The notes under the pieces are model-generated. The model did not search any database, was not told the DNA's origin, and saw nothing but the letters and a program-made list of their open reading frames with translations. 24,749 bases of DNA from a virus, in the IMG/VR virus record IMGVR_UViG_3300032323_002881, positions 1 to 24,749 of that record. One strand, written 5' to 3'. The position numbers and the translations under genes were made by a program. Positions 1-7,373 of the stretch are shown here, in pieces; position 1 is the first letter of the stretch; each line of letters begins with the position of its first letter.

Positions 1-801
1 AAGTTTAGAAAACTATTGTCCTGGTTAGGCGCAGATGATCTAACTGTGCGCCGACTGGTCATTGATGCAGTCAGATTACGAGAATTAGTTGCACCCGAAC
101 AACTCGAACCGGAACCTGAACAAGAGATTGCGTATGAAGCCAGAACATTGCCCGAACAAGCACGAAATGTAGTCGAACTAGCTAACTTTTACAGTATCGG
201 TGATTACAACAATGTACCTGCTGAATTACTTGCTGCAATAGAATATGTTAACCGCAGAGCAATAAATATCAATAAATATAATTTTTATTGGACTCCGGAA
301 GAAGCTTATAATTTGCACCGAAGAATCATTGTTCCTTTTTACTATCAAAAGGAACTTATAGGCTACACTGCACGTGGTATCGCAGATGGAATTAAGCCTA
401 AATATTATTCAAATCATCCGGCAGATTACGTTTTTAATCTTGATAATCAAAAATCAAACAGTAAATTTGTTATCGTATGTGAAGGTCCTTTTGATGCAAT
501 GAGCATAGATGGTGTAAGTATAAATGGTTCTGAAATTTCTGATCAACAAGCAGAACTAATTGATAGATTACAACGCGAAGTAATTGTTGTACCAGATGCT
601 GATCGCCCTGGTGAAAAAATCATTGATCGTGCCATTGAATTAGGGTGGACAGTAAGTTTTCCTATATGGCAGGAAACTTGTAAAGATATAAATGAAGCTG
701 TTATTAAATATGGTAAGTTATTTACGTTGTTTGCTATTTTAGCGTCTCGCGAGCATAATAAATTACGAATAAAAATTATGAAAAACAAACATAATAATTA
801 A
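1..801 (+). CDS. DNA primase, T4 gp61-like, 3' part (5' end outside window)
   Basis: This is the C-terminal part of a toprim primase, which makes RNA primers at the fork together with the DnaB-like helicase encoded downstream. The frame is open from base 1, so the TTG at 16 is not the true start; the zinc-finger end would lie upstream. Counting from that TTG, the toprim glutamate is in CEGPFDAM (about residues 155-162) and the metal-binding aspartates are in PDADRPG (about 193-199). GYTARGI before the toprim is usual for phage primases. The stop is followed one base later by a radical SAM gene, which separates primase from helicase; in many T4-like phages these two lie close together. Identification as a toprim primase is firm; gp61 type is inferred from context. 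Confidence 0.85.
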   Translation, partial: KFRKLLSWLGADDLTVRRLVIDAVRLRELVAPEQLEPEPEQEIAYEARTLPEQARNVVELANFYSIGDYNNVPAELLAAIEYVNRRAININKYNFYWTPEEAYNLHRRIIVPFYYQKELIGYTARGIADGIKPKYYSNHPADYVFNLDNQKSNSKFVIVCEGPFDAMSIDGVSINGSEISDQQAELIDRLQREVIVVPDADRPGEKIIDRAIELGWTVSFPIWQETCKDINEAVIKYGKLFTLFAILASREHNKLRIKIMKNKHNN

Positions 802-802
802 A

Positions 803-2338
803 ATGAAAACAGTAGATATAGTATTATGTGTTATTCCGGTTATTCATACGAGATCTGTTACCCTCGGCCCTGCATTATTAAAATCTTATTTAAGTGAAGC
901 AGGATTTTCATCAAAGATAATTGACTTTAATATAAGATTGTATGCTGAATTAACTGACGAAACAAGACAAAATGTAGAAAGTTTTTTACTATCAATGTCA
1001 GACGAACACGTTAGAGGCAAAACAGAATCTTTTGAAATGATAGAAAATTGGGCGAATGAAATATTAAGTCATAAACCTAAATTTATAGCTTGTAGCGTTT
1101 TTAGTTTTCAGTCGCAAAAAGCCACAAAAATTTTAGTTTCATATTTAAAACAAAAATCTCCAGATACAAAAATTTTATTAGGTGGATCAGGTTTAAGTAG
1201 TTCTGGAATAGCCAATGATGCAGATTTTGCAGACAATCTTCAAAAAAAAGGTATTATTGATTATTATATAAGAGGCGCAGGTGAAGAATCATTGGTACAA
1301 TTGCTTAAGGGTAACGTTTCACCCAGCGTTAATTCGTTTAGTGCAGTTACAATCACACACGATTTTTTAAAAAATATATCATATCCAAATTTTGATGATT
1401 ATGATTTCAACCAATTTGAACTTTCTTTGCCCATAATGAGTAGTCGCGGTTGTATAAGAAAATGTTCCTTTTGTGATGTACATCAAACAAGCAAATATCA
1501 TTTTAGAACTGGAGAGTCGGTATTTAATGAAATGAAATATCAAAGTCAAAAATATAAAATTTCGCATTTTCATTTTACAGATAGTTTAAACAACGGACAT
1601 CTTAAAGAATTCGTCAAACTTCTTACGTTATTAGATGAATACAACAGTTCAGCGGCAAATCCTATAAAATGGGGTAGCCAATACATAATCAGATCCGAAA
1701 AGCAATTGCCTGAAAATTATTGGCATCTCATGTCTAAATCTGCAGCTCAAATTTCAATAGGTATAGAAACAGGTAGCGATCGAGTTCGAGAACATATGAA
1801 CAAAAGATTCACCAATGCTGATATTGAATACACGTTTAAAAAATGTGAAGAATATAATATTCCCATTCATGTCATGATAATCGTAGGGTACCCAACTGAA
1901 ACTATTGAAGATTTTAACGAAACTTTAAGTTTTTTTTCAAAATATCAGCATCTAGCAAAAAAAAATATTATTCAAGGTGTTCAAATTGGCAACGGATTAA
2001 GCATTCTACCCAATACTCCACTAATGGATAACATACAAAAATTAAACATCGACATAGATGAAAAATTTATAGATAATTGGATAGCAAATGATAACCCTGA
2101 TTTAACATTTCAAGAAAGAATTTTGCGAGCAAAGATACTTAATGATCATGTTAAAAATCTTGGATATAATCTTCCTGATGCAACATCAATTGATAGACTA
2201 GAAAACGAAATACCATATTATGAAAAGAGAAATAAGATTAGAAAAATTATAAAAATTAAAGAGCAAAAAAAAATTGAATCTCAAATACAATCGCATTATA
2301 ATACTAACAATTTATTAAATGATAATGGAAAAATATAA
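803..2338 (+). CDS. B12-binding-type radical SAM protein
   Basis: A 511-residue radical SAM enzyme with a probable N-terminal cobalamin-binding-like Rossmann domain (about 1-165: TLGPALLKSYLSEAGF, ILLGGSG) followed by a radical SAM barrel. The 4Fe-4S motif CxxxCxxC is at Cys217, Cys221 and Cys224, and GIETGSDRVREHMNKRF further on is the usual SAM-barrel glycine/glutamate motif. The C-terminal tail (about 430-511) is Lys/Asn/Ile-rich. Relatives perform methylations or rearrangements, but the substrate cannot be read from sequence. The DxHxxG histidine motif of B12-ligating domains is not evident, so cobalamin use is uncertain. The gene sits between primase and helicase, overlaps the helicase start by 20 bases, and seems more AT-rich than its neighbours, consistent with an inserted accessory gene. 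Confidence 0.85.
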   Translation: MKTVDIVLCVIPVIHTRSVTLGPALLKSYLSEAGFSSKIIDFNIRLYAELTDETRQNVESFLLSMSDEHVRGKTESFEMIENWANEILSHKPKFIACSVFSFQSQKATKILVSYLKQKSPDTKILLGGSGLSSSGIANDADFADNLQKKGIIDYYIRGAGEESLVQLLKGNVSPSVNSFSAVTITHDFLKNISYPNFDDYDFNQFELSLPIMSSRGCIRKCSFCDVHQTSKYHFRTGESVFNEMKYQSQKYKISHFHFTDSLNNGHLKEFVKLLTLLDEYNSSAANPIKWGSQYIIRSEKQLPENYWHLMSKSAAQISIGIETGSDRVREHMNKRFTNADIEYTFKKCEEYNIPIHVMIIVGYPTETIEDFNETLSFFSKYQHLAKKNIIQGVQIGNGLSILPNTPLMDNIQKLNIDIDEKFIDNWIANDNPDLTFQERILRAKILNDHVKNLGYNLPDATSIDRLENEIPYYEKRNKIRKIIKIKEQKKIESQIQSHYNTNNLLNDNGKI

Positions 2339-3083
2339 CTCTGAATTACAAAAACTATTTTTAGAAATGATGCTGCAGGATGCAGAGACATATGTGCGTG
2401 TTCAAAATATTTATAATGCAGAAAACTTTGATCGTAGTTTACGTGAAGCTGCTCGTTTTATTAAAAAACACAGCGAAGATCATAAAACACTTCCAACAAG
2501 AGAACAAATTCAAGCGGCAACAGGAACAGAATTACGTGAAGTCCCTGAACTAAGAGAAGGTCATTACGACTGGTTTCTGACAGAATTTGAAAGTTTTAGT
2601 CGTAAACAAGAACTAGAGCGAGCTATTCTTCGAGCAGCAGACATGATTGAAAAAGGTGACTTTGATCCAGTGGAAAAATTGATCAAAGATGCAGTGCAGA
2701 TCAGTCTGACCAAAGACATGGGCACAGACTATTTTGAAGATCCTAGAGCTCGACTATTAAAAATTAAATCGAACAATGGACAAGTAAGCACAGGCTGGCC
2801 TACAATGGATCAACGACTGTTTGGCGGAATGAATCGCGGTGAACTTAATATTTTTGCTGGCGGCTCCGGTAGTGGTAAAAGTCTTTTTATGCAAAACATT
2901 GCTCTTAATTGGATCACTGCCGGGCTTAATGGTGTTTTCTTAACATTAGAACTAAGTGAAGAATTAACTGCTATGCGTATGGATGCAATGGCAGCAAATT
3001 GTAGCACTAAAGAAATTTTTAAAGATTTAGACACATTAGAAATGAAGATTAAATTTCTAGGTAAAAAATCTGGTAGGCTTTGA
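2319..3083 (+). CDS. Replicative DnaB-like helicase, N-terminal half (gp41-like), ends at in-frame TGA
   Basis: This is the first half of a T4 gp41/DnaB-type hexameric helicase, which unwinds duplex DNA ahead of the polymerase and works with the primase. It has a helical N-terminal domain (about 1-140), then STGWPTMDQRLFGGMNRGEL leading to the Walker A motif GGSGSGKS at about residues 181-188. The next elements, FLTLELSEE and the following helices, are normal. The frame then meets TGA at 3081-3083, just after KSGRL, where the family continues directly towards Walker B. The second half resumes in the same frame at 3093. A protein stopping here would lack Walker B and the DNA-contacting C-terminal motifs, so it should not be an active helicase alone. 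A start at 2325 (second ATG) is also possible. Confidence 0.85.
   Translation: MIMEKYNSELQKLFLEMMLQDAETYVRVQNIYNAENFDRSLREAARFIKKHSEDHKTLPTREQIQAATGTELREVPELREGHYDWFLTEFESFSRKQELERAILRAADMIEKGDFDPVEKLIKDAVQISLTKDMGTDYFEDPRARLLKIKSNNGQVSTGWPTMDQRLFGGMNRGELNIFAGGSGSGKSLFMQNIALNWITAGLNGVFLTLELSEELTAMRMDAMAANCSTKEIFKDLDTLEMKIKFLGKKSGRL
3081..3083 (+). other. In-frame TGA interrupting the helicase gene
   Basis: The two helicase halves are in the same frame. Reading this TGA as sense gives 477 residues, close to the 475 of T4 gp41. Nothing is missing or inserted: the sequence runs KSGRL-stop-IKYMPAQ straight across a conserved segment. This can be a point mutation, a sequencing or assembly error, or readthrough. 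Other genes here use TGA as a true stop (9302-9304, 13269-13271, 20590-20592, 23831-23833), so a reassigned code is unlikely. Confidence 0.9.
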
Positions 3084-3092
3084 ATTAAATAT

Positions 3093-3752
3093 ATGCCAGC
3101 ACAGAGCAATGTGAATCATATTCGTGCCTATCTAAAAGAACTAGAAATACAAACAGGCCAAAAAACAGATTTTATCATGGTAGACTATCTTGATCTGGTC
3201 ATGCCAGTAAGTGCCAAAGTCAGTCCCAGTGATCTGTTTGTCAAAGACAAATATGTGAGTGAAGAACTCAGAAACTTGGCAAGAGAATTTAACATACTGA
3301 TGATTACTGCGTCGCAGTTGAATCGTAGTGCTGTGGAAGAAATTGAATTTGATCATAGTCATATCTCGGGTGGTATCAGTAAAATTAACACAGCAGATAA
3401 TGTGTTTGGTATCTTTACTTCAAGAGCCATGCGTGAGCGTGGCAGATATCAAATACAGTTAATGAAAACTCGTAGTTCGAGTGGTGTAGGACAAAAAGTT
3501 GATCTTGAGTTCAATCTAGAAAGTCTACGTATTACAGATCCTGGCGAAGACGCTCAGAGTGAAAATGGTGGTCAAGGATTCCGCACCAGCAGTCAGATTA
3601 TGGATCAGATTAAGACTACTGCAACAACTAGTAGTCCTATGATTACAGCCAAACCCAAACCCGGATTTGATCTTGAAAAATCCGTGCAAGCAAATGTTGA
3701 CAGCACCAAGCTAAAACAGATGCTAGCCGGATTAAAATCTAAGGCAGAGTAA
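3093..3752 (+). CDS. Replicative DnaB-like helicase, C-terminal half
   Basis: This is the second half of the gp41-like helicase. It contains the Walker B strand DFIMVDYLDLV (Asp31 counted from this ATG), the motif H3 region MITASQLNRSAVE, and the H4 region LMKTRSSSGVGQKVDLEF that contacts DNA in DnaB-type motors. The last 60 residues are a Thr/Lys-rich linker and a short C-terminal helix. The ATG at 3093 has no convincing Shine-Dalgarno sequence, which argues that it is not a natural start and that the gene was, or is, one continuous reading frame with the upstream half. The stop overlaps the next gene's start (TAATG). Confidence 0.85.
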   Translation: MPAQSNVNHIRAYLKELEIQTGQKTDFIMVDYLDLVMPVSAKVSPSDLFVKDKYVSEELRNLAREFNILMITASQLNRSAVEEIEFDHSHISGGISKINTADNVFGIFTSRAMRERGRYQIQLMKTRSSSGVGQKVDLEFNLESLRITDPGEDAQSENGGQGFRTSSQIMDQIKTTATTSSPMITAKPKPGFDLEKSVQANVDSTKLKQMLAGLKSKAE

Positions 3753-4849
3753 TGGATCAATTTTGCGCCGATATACACAATAATTTAAGTATTAATTTAA
3801 CTAATCGAGGTGTTGAATTAGCTCCTTGTTGTTGGTATACCGAAGGCATTCCTTTAATAGATAACAATAGTTGGAATAACAGTAAATTAATTAAAATTAG
3901 AGAAGATAATAAGAACAATATATTAGATGAATCTGGTTGTAGGCAATGTATATACATGGAAAAAAATGGTTCCCACAGTCTACGCAAAGGAGTTAATGAA
4001 TATTATAATTCTCAATCAACAGATTTATCTGGTCCTCGTGGATTAGAAATTTCAGTTGACTTTACCTGTAACATTGCCTGTGTGTATTGTGGTCCACGAG
4101 TAAGCACACAATGGCGTCGTGAGTTGGGAATAGACAACAAAACATTTCCGATTCGACTCAATAAATTAGACATTATTAAAATATTAGATAAAATTGATTT
4201 AAGTAATCTAGATAACATACATTTTTACGGTGGGGATCCTTTTTTTACTCGTACACATGAAATAATATTAGATTATATTGATAAACGTGTGGGACTAAAA
4301 AAGTTATATATTTGGTATAATACCAATGGAACATTACGTGTTCCTGAGCGGGTATTTGAACTTTGGGATAAATGTAGATTAATCAAGGTTTATTTTAGTA
4401 TTGATGATATAGGAAAAAGATTTGAATATATCAGATATGGAGCAGTTTGGAATCATGTTGAAGATAATATGATGTGGTACCGATCAGAAGCTCCAGTGAA
4501 TGTTATGTTTGCATTACAACCAACACTAAGTTGCTTGAATTTATACTATCATCAAGAATTACATAACTGGAAAACACAAAATTTTAACACCAATAGATTG
4601 GGCGATTTCAACGATATTACACGACACAATGTTTTTAGCAAATTTGAGCTCGGTGCAATGCCAGACGAACTTTTAACAAAATGCTTAGAAAATAATAAAA
4701 ATGATCCCTGGGTAGTTGAATTTTCAAAATCATTTAAGCATAATCCAATAGAACTAGAAAAAACTAAATTGGAAATTAAACAACTTGATCAACGCAGAAA
4801 TCTAAATTTCACAGAGATATTTCCTGAGTTAGCTTCGTATTTCACATAA
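3752..4849 (+). CDS. Radical SAM protein with N-terminal Cys-rich (twitch/SPASM-like) region
   Basis: A 365-residue radical SAM enzyme. The canonical CxxxCxxC is at Cys106, Cys110 and Cys113 (DFTCNIACVYCG). Before it lie APCCWYTEG (Cys26/27) and SGCRQC (Cys63/66), the cysteine pairs expected of an auxiliary-cluster (twitch/SPASM) domain, here N-terminal. IHFYGGDPFF at about 156-165 is the GGE-like SAM-binding strand with Asp in place of Glu. Such enzymes usually modify peptides or act in natural-product or sugar pathways; the substrate is unknown. The gene overlaps the helicase stop by one base and is followed at 4861 by a late promoter. With the B12-type radical SAM gene it brackets the helicase, so this phage invests in at least two Fe-S enzymes. 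Confidence 0.85.
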   Translation: MDQFCADIHNNLSINLTNRGVELAPCCWYTEGIPLIDNNSWNNSKLIKIREDNKNNILDESGCRQCIYMEKNGSHSLRKGVNEYYNSQSTDLSGPRGLEISVDFTCNIACVYCGPRVSTQWRRELGIDNKTFPIRLNKLDIIKILDKIDLSNLDNIHFYGGDPFFTRTHEIILDYIDKRVGLKKLYIWYNTNGTLRVPERVFELWDKCRLIKVYFSIDDIGKRFEYIRYGAVWNHVEDNMMWYRSEAPVNVMFALQPTLSCLNLYYHQELHNWKTQNFNTNRLGDFNDITRHNVFSKFELGAMPDELLTKCLENNKNDPWVVEFSKSFKHNPIELEKTKLEIKQLDQRRNLNFTEIFPELASYFT

Positions 4850-4860
4850 AGCCTAAATCT

Positions 4861-4868
4861 TATAAATA
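4861..4868 (+). promoter_or_regulatory. T4-like late promoter octamer
   Basis: TATAAATA, an exact match to the T4 late consensus, lies 12 bases after the radical SAM stop and 20 bases before the TTG start at 4889. The predicted transcription start is near 4874, giving a short leader that contains the GGAG ribosome site. Confidence 0.75.
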
Positions 4869-4888
4869 TAACTAATCTGGAGTAAATT

Positions 4889-5137
4889 TTGCAAAAGCGT
4901 ACTCGTAGTATCCTTGATGAACTTGCCCACATGCCCGTCACAAAAGACCGGGAAAATCTTGTGGAAAGTAGAGCCGGGCATGTAATACATGGTGCTATAA
5001 ATTTGATTAATTACATCAAAGAAAACTACAATGCTGAACAAGCAGCAGAACTAGAGCGTAGATTATTGAATAGCATACGTGCTCAGGATCCTGCTAAATT
5101 TGCTCGTGGTGTAAGGAGATTTAGGCGTGAAGATTAA
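4889..5137 (+). CDS. Small unknown protein, TTG start
   Basis: An 82-residue charged, mostly helical protein of unknown function, rich in Arg/Glu with a basic C-terminal end (GVRRFRRED). The TTG at 4889 is chosen because GGAG (4879-4882) sits six bases upstream, a late promoter lies immediately before, and no ATG occurs early in the frame. RSILDELAHMPVTKDRENLVESRAGHVI reads like a recurring small T4-like phage protein, but I cannot name it. It overlaps the next gene by 11 bases, so the two are probably translated together in late infection. Confidence 0.75.
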   Translation: MQKRTRSILDELAHMPVTKDRENLVESRAGHVIHGAINLINYIKENYNAEQAAELERRLLNSIRAQDPAKFARGVRRFRRED

Positions 5138-5663
5138 ACACATACTTAATGAAGTTGAAATTGACACATATTCTGTACCGAAGTTTTACAAAAAATTAGG
5201 ACAACAAAGTCAAGTTATAAGACCTACAATACTAAGACATACAAAAGATATTGGCGATTTGTATGTTCATGCCAAATCCGGGATCCGCGATATCGAAAAG
5301 GCACCAGCAGACACCACTAAAGTAATTACAAACATAGATCAAATTGATCAAGGCGCTGCTCAACCATCAGAACAGCCATCTGAACAACCTGCAGAAAAAT
5401 CTGTAGAAAAAGTCGCAAAAACAGATAAAAAACCAATTAGTCAAAATGTACCTAAACTTTATAGTATAACAACTAAATCTGGAATAAAAATAAGTAAACA
5501 CAACGATGGGCTTTGGAGAACTCCCGAAGGACAAGTTCTTGATGATCCAACTTTGATAAATGCTTTAGAAAATCTTGCAACTGCTCAAAGACAAACAGCA
5601 CAAATGGCACCAGGATATCAACCTATGCCACCATCTTCAAAAGTTCAAAGAAGACGCAGATAA
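5127..5663 (+). CDS. Unknown protein with Pro/Glu/Gln linker
   Basis: A 178-residue protein in three parts: an N-terminal region (1-65) starting MKIKHILNE, a disordered linker with near-repeats PSEQPSEQPAEKS (about 87-100), and a C-terminal piece (about 107-150) with SGIKISKHNDGLWRTPEG, ending in a basic SSKVQRRRR tail. The short Ile/Asn/Glu-rich opening resembles those of the genes at 5663, 9993 and 16034, a possible common N-terminal feature. GGAGATTTAGGCGTG just upstream gives a ribosome site. No enzymatic motif is visible. It overlaps the next gene by one base (TAATG). Confidence 0.75.
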   Translation: MKIKHILNEVEIDTYSVPKFYKKLGQQSQVIRPTILRHTKDIGDLYVHAKSGIRDIEKAPADTTKVITNIDQIDQGAAQPSEQPSEQPAEKSVEKVAKTDKKPISQNVPKLYSITTKSGIKISKHNDGLWRTPEGQVLDDPTLINALENLATAQRQTAQMAPGYQPMPPSSKVQRRRR

Positions 5664-6775
5664 TGAATATAGAATTTATTCAATCTTTAAACGAGGCAAT
5701 CACTGGTCGTACTCCTCATCCAGAAGATGCTATCTTTATCAATAGCGCCGCTGCCGCCCAGCAGTTAGCAAGTTTAAAGACCTTGATAGCTAACCCTGCA
5801 AACATTACAATTAAATGGGACGGATACCCTGCTATTATTTTTGGACGATTATCCAATGGTAAAATAGGAATGGCTGACAAATATATGTTTGATAGAGGAG
5901 TACTAGTAACTGGTCCTGAAGAATGGCAAGATTATGATGCAAAAAAAGCATCAGGTGGTTTACGTGGAACTTTGTATAATGCAGCAGCAGCGTTATGGCC
6001 AGGACTAGATGCTGCAACCGTAGGACCTGGATTTTACTGGGCCGACCTGATGTATGCAGGAAAATTAACTCCACAAAATGGAGTGTATGCTTTCAAGCCA
6101 AATCTAGTAGAATATCAAGTTGATATTAAAAGTCCATTAGGAAAAATAATTGGTAACAGCGTCGGCGGAGTAGTAGTACATCAATATTTCCAGAATATAG
6201 GAGAACAACCGGTTCAATGGAACGGGCAAGGATTAGAAAATGTTCCAGGTGGTGTAGCTATAATAAGCCCCACTGCCGGTAATAAGTTTACACTCAAAAC
6301 TCCTGTTCAACAAGAAAGAGCAGCAGATGCTAGTATTCAAAAGTACGGAAAAGAGGTTGATAGCTTATTGGCTCCTTTACCGCAAACTACTAGAGACAAA
6401 ATTAAAACTTATTTTAATAAAAGAATTACAGGACAAACCAATCAAGAATTACATGACTGGCTACAAACACAAATTAGCGGAAAACAATTTAATTACCTAG
6501 TAGGTCCAAATTACGAAGGTGTGTTGTTTATGCAAAATAAAAATGGGGAAGTCACCGAAAGTGTTGGTTATCAAGGACTTAAAAGCATATGGAATTCCAT
6601 GTACTCGTTTAAGCAAAATTTAGCTAAACAATTAGCAAATCAAGTAAAGGGCATTAAAGAATATATAAATGGTGTGCCAGCCGGGGAAGGATTCATTTTT
6701 CCTACACAGTTTGGATTAGTCAAAATTGTAGATAGAGAAGTGTTTAGTGCAGCTAATTTCGCAAAAATGGGCTAA
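5663..6775 (+). CDS. Phage protein with ligase-like KWDG motif (possible DUF6267-type)
   Basis: A 370-residue protein. ITIKWDGYPAIIFGRL has K51-W-D-G54, which resembles motif I (KxDG) of the nucleotidyltransferase superfamily of DNA/RNA ligases and capping enzymes. GFYWADLMY (123-131) could stand for motif III/IIIa. EG occurs at 285-286 (NYEGVLFM) and 342-343 (GEGFIF), and GLVKIVDRE (351-359) resembles motifs IV and V. The order and spacing are those of a ligase-like fold, though the matches are loose. From memory it resembles phage proteins annotated DUF6267, whose function I do not know. If the reading is right, Lys51 would be the nucleotidylated residue. It ends five bases before the late promoter at 6780. 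Confidence 0.75.
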   Translation: MNIEFIQSLNEAITGRTPHPEDAIFINSAAAAQQLASLKTLIANPANITIKWDGYPAIIFGRLSNGKIGMADKYMFDRGVLVTGPEEWQDYDAKKASGGLRGTLYNAAAALWPGLDAATVGPGFYWADLMYAGKLTPQNGVYAFKPNLVEYQVDIKSPLGKIIGNSVGGVVVHQYFQNIGEQPVQWNGQGLENVPGGVAIISPTAGNKFTLKTPVQQERAADASIQKYGKEVDSLLAPLPQTTRDKIKTYFNKRITGQTNQELHDWLQTQISGKQFNYLVGPNYEGVLFMQNKNGEVTESVGYQGLKSIWNSMYSFKQNLAKQLANQVKGIKEYINGVPAGEGFIFPTQFGLVKIVDREVFSAANFAKMG

Positions 6776-6779
6776 CTTG

Positions 6780-6787
6780 TATAAATA
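6780..6787 (+). promoter_or_regulatory. T4-like late promoter octamer
   Basis: TATAAATA upstream of the gene at 6825. The predicted start of transcription is about 6793, so the leader begins at the GCGGAAACGC element (6794-6803) and includes AGGAG (6813-6817). Gene, terminator and promoter form a self-contained late unit. Confidence 0.8.
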
Positions 6788-6793
6788 TTAACA

Positions 6794-6817
6794 GCGGAAA
6801 CGCAAATAATTTAGGAG
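6794..6817 (+). promoter_or_regulatory. Leader element: GNRA mini-hairpin plus Shine-Dalgarno (copy 1)
   Basis: GCG-GAAA-CGC at 6794-6803 can form a three-pair stem closed by a GNRA loop, followed by AAATAATTT and AGGAG. The same arrangement recurs at 7344-7366 with GTAA as loop, so both loops fit GNRA. It lies at the predicted 5' end of the late mRNA; mRNA stabilisation or help with translation is inference. Confidence 0.5.
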
Positions 6818-6824
6818 AAATAAA

Positions 6825-7274
6825 ATGACAATCGGAGTCCAAAGAGTACATGGCGATTCACAAGTTGTAAATAACATTGGTGACAGCCAAACAAGAAATG
6901 CTAATGCCGTAATTATTAACACAGGTATAAACAGCCCAATTCAGGCTTACAAAATCACTACCTTAGGTGCTACTGCTAACCTAGCAGCAGAATTAAGAGG
7001 CCCAAGTGCATCAGAAAAAGATCCTGCAGTACACACACTACTAAAAACAATCAGCTCAAATGCTACAGTTCTAGCATATCAAGTTGATACAAATGGTTCA
7101 ACAGCACAATTAAGTGTTATTACTGAACGTAGCAGTTGGACAGCAGCCGATTTACAAGTTGCCATTCGTACACTAAGTCACGATGGCACACCTGGTGCAA
7201 ACATTGGTGCGTATGGTAATGTATTCCCTGCACTAGCAACAGTTACAACCACAAGCGGTATCAAGATTGCTTAA
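6825..7274 (+). CDS. Late gene of unknown function, possible virion protein
   Basis: A 149-residue protein rich in Ala, Thr, Asn and Ser with almost no Cys or aromatic residues, as is common for beta-rich virion proteins. It opens MTIGVQRVHGDSQ and ends TTTSGIKIA. It has its own late promoter, a strong AGGAG site and its own terminator (7295-7320), which suggests high late expression. The next gene (7374) shares the leader, a similar MxIGxxR opening, an ADLQVAIRTL/AASLQTALQAIG segment and a TVT(T/S)xx ending, so the two may be paralogues. A structural or decoration role is inferred from expression signals only. Confidence 0.8.
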   Translation: MTIGVQRVHGDSQVVNNIGDSQTRNANAVIINTGINSPIQAYKITTLGATANLAAELRGPSASEKDPAVHTLLKTISSNATVLAYQVDTNGSTAQLSVITERSSWTAADLQVAIRTLSHDGTPGANIGAYGNVFPALATVTTTSGIKIA

Positions 7275-7294
7275 TTGATTTGATATCAGTAAAG

Positions 7295-7320
7295 AAAGCA
7301 GCTTCGGCTGCTTTTTTTTT
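7295..7320 (+). terminator. Rho-independent terminator with UUCG loop
   Basis: AAAGCAGC (7295-7302), loop TTCG, GCTGCTTT (7307-7314): a perfect eight-pair stem running into a T tract up to 7320. It ends the unit that begins at the late promoter at 6780. Confidence 0.92.
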
Positions 7321-7328
7321 ATAGGTAC

Positions 7329-7336
7329 CATAAATA
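7329..7336 (+). promoter_or_regulatory. T4-like late promoter octamer (CATAAATA variant)
   Basis: CATAAATA lies nine bases after the T tract of the preceding terminator and 38 bases before the ATG at 7374. It differs from the T4 late consensus at the first base only and occupies the same place relative to the leader element as the octamer at 6780. Confidence 0.7.
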
Positions 7337-7343
7337 CATACAT

Positions 7344-7366
7344 GCGGTAACGCAAATAATTAGGAG
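7344..7366 (+). promoter_or_regulatory. Leader element: GNRA mini-hairpin plus Shine-Dalgarno (copy 2)
   Basis: GCG-GTAA-CGC (7344-7353) with an extra T-A pair outside, followed by AAATAATT and AGGAG (7362-7366). Apart from the loop base and one- or two-base length changes in the A/T runs, it matches the leader at 6794-6817. Confidence 0.5.
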
Positions 7367-7373
7367 AATAAAA

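Noticed and set aside
3060-3110. Intron, intein or frameshift as cause of the split helicase
   Set aside because: No extra bases are present and both halves are in one frame; only a single stop codon separates them.
2319-3752. Reassigned genetic code (TGA as Trp)
   Set aside because: At least four other genes use TGA as a true stop next to or overlapping the next start.
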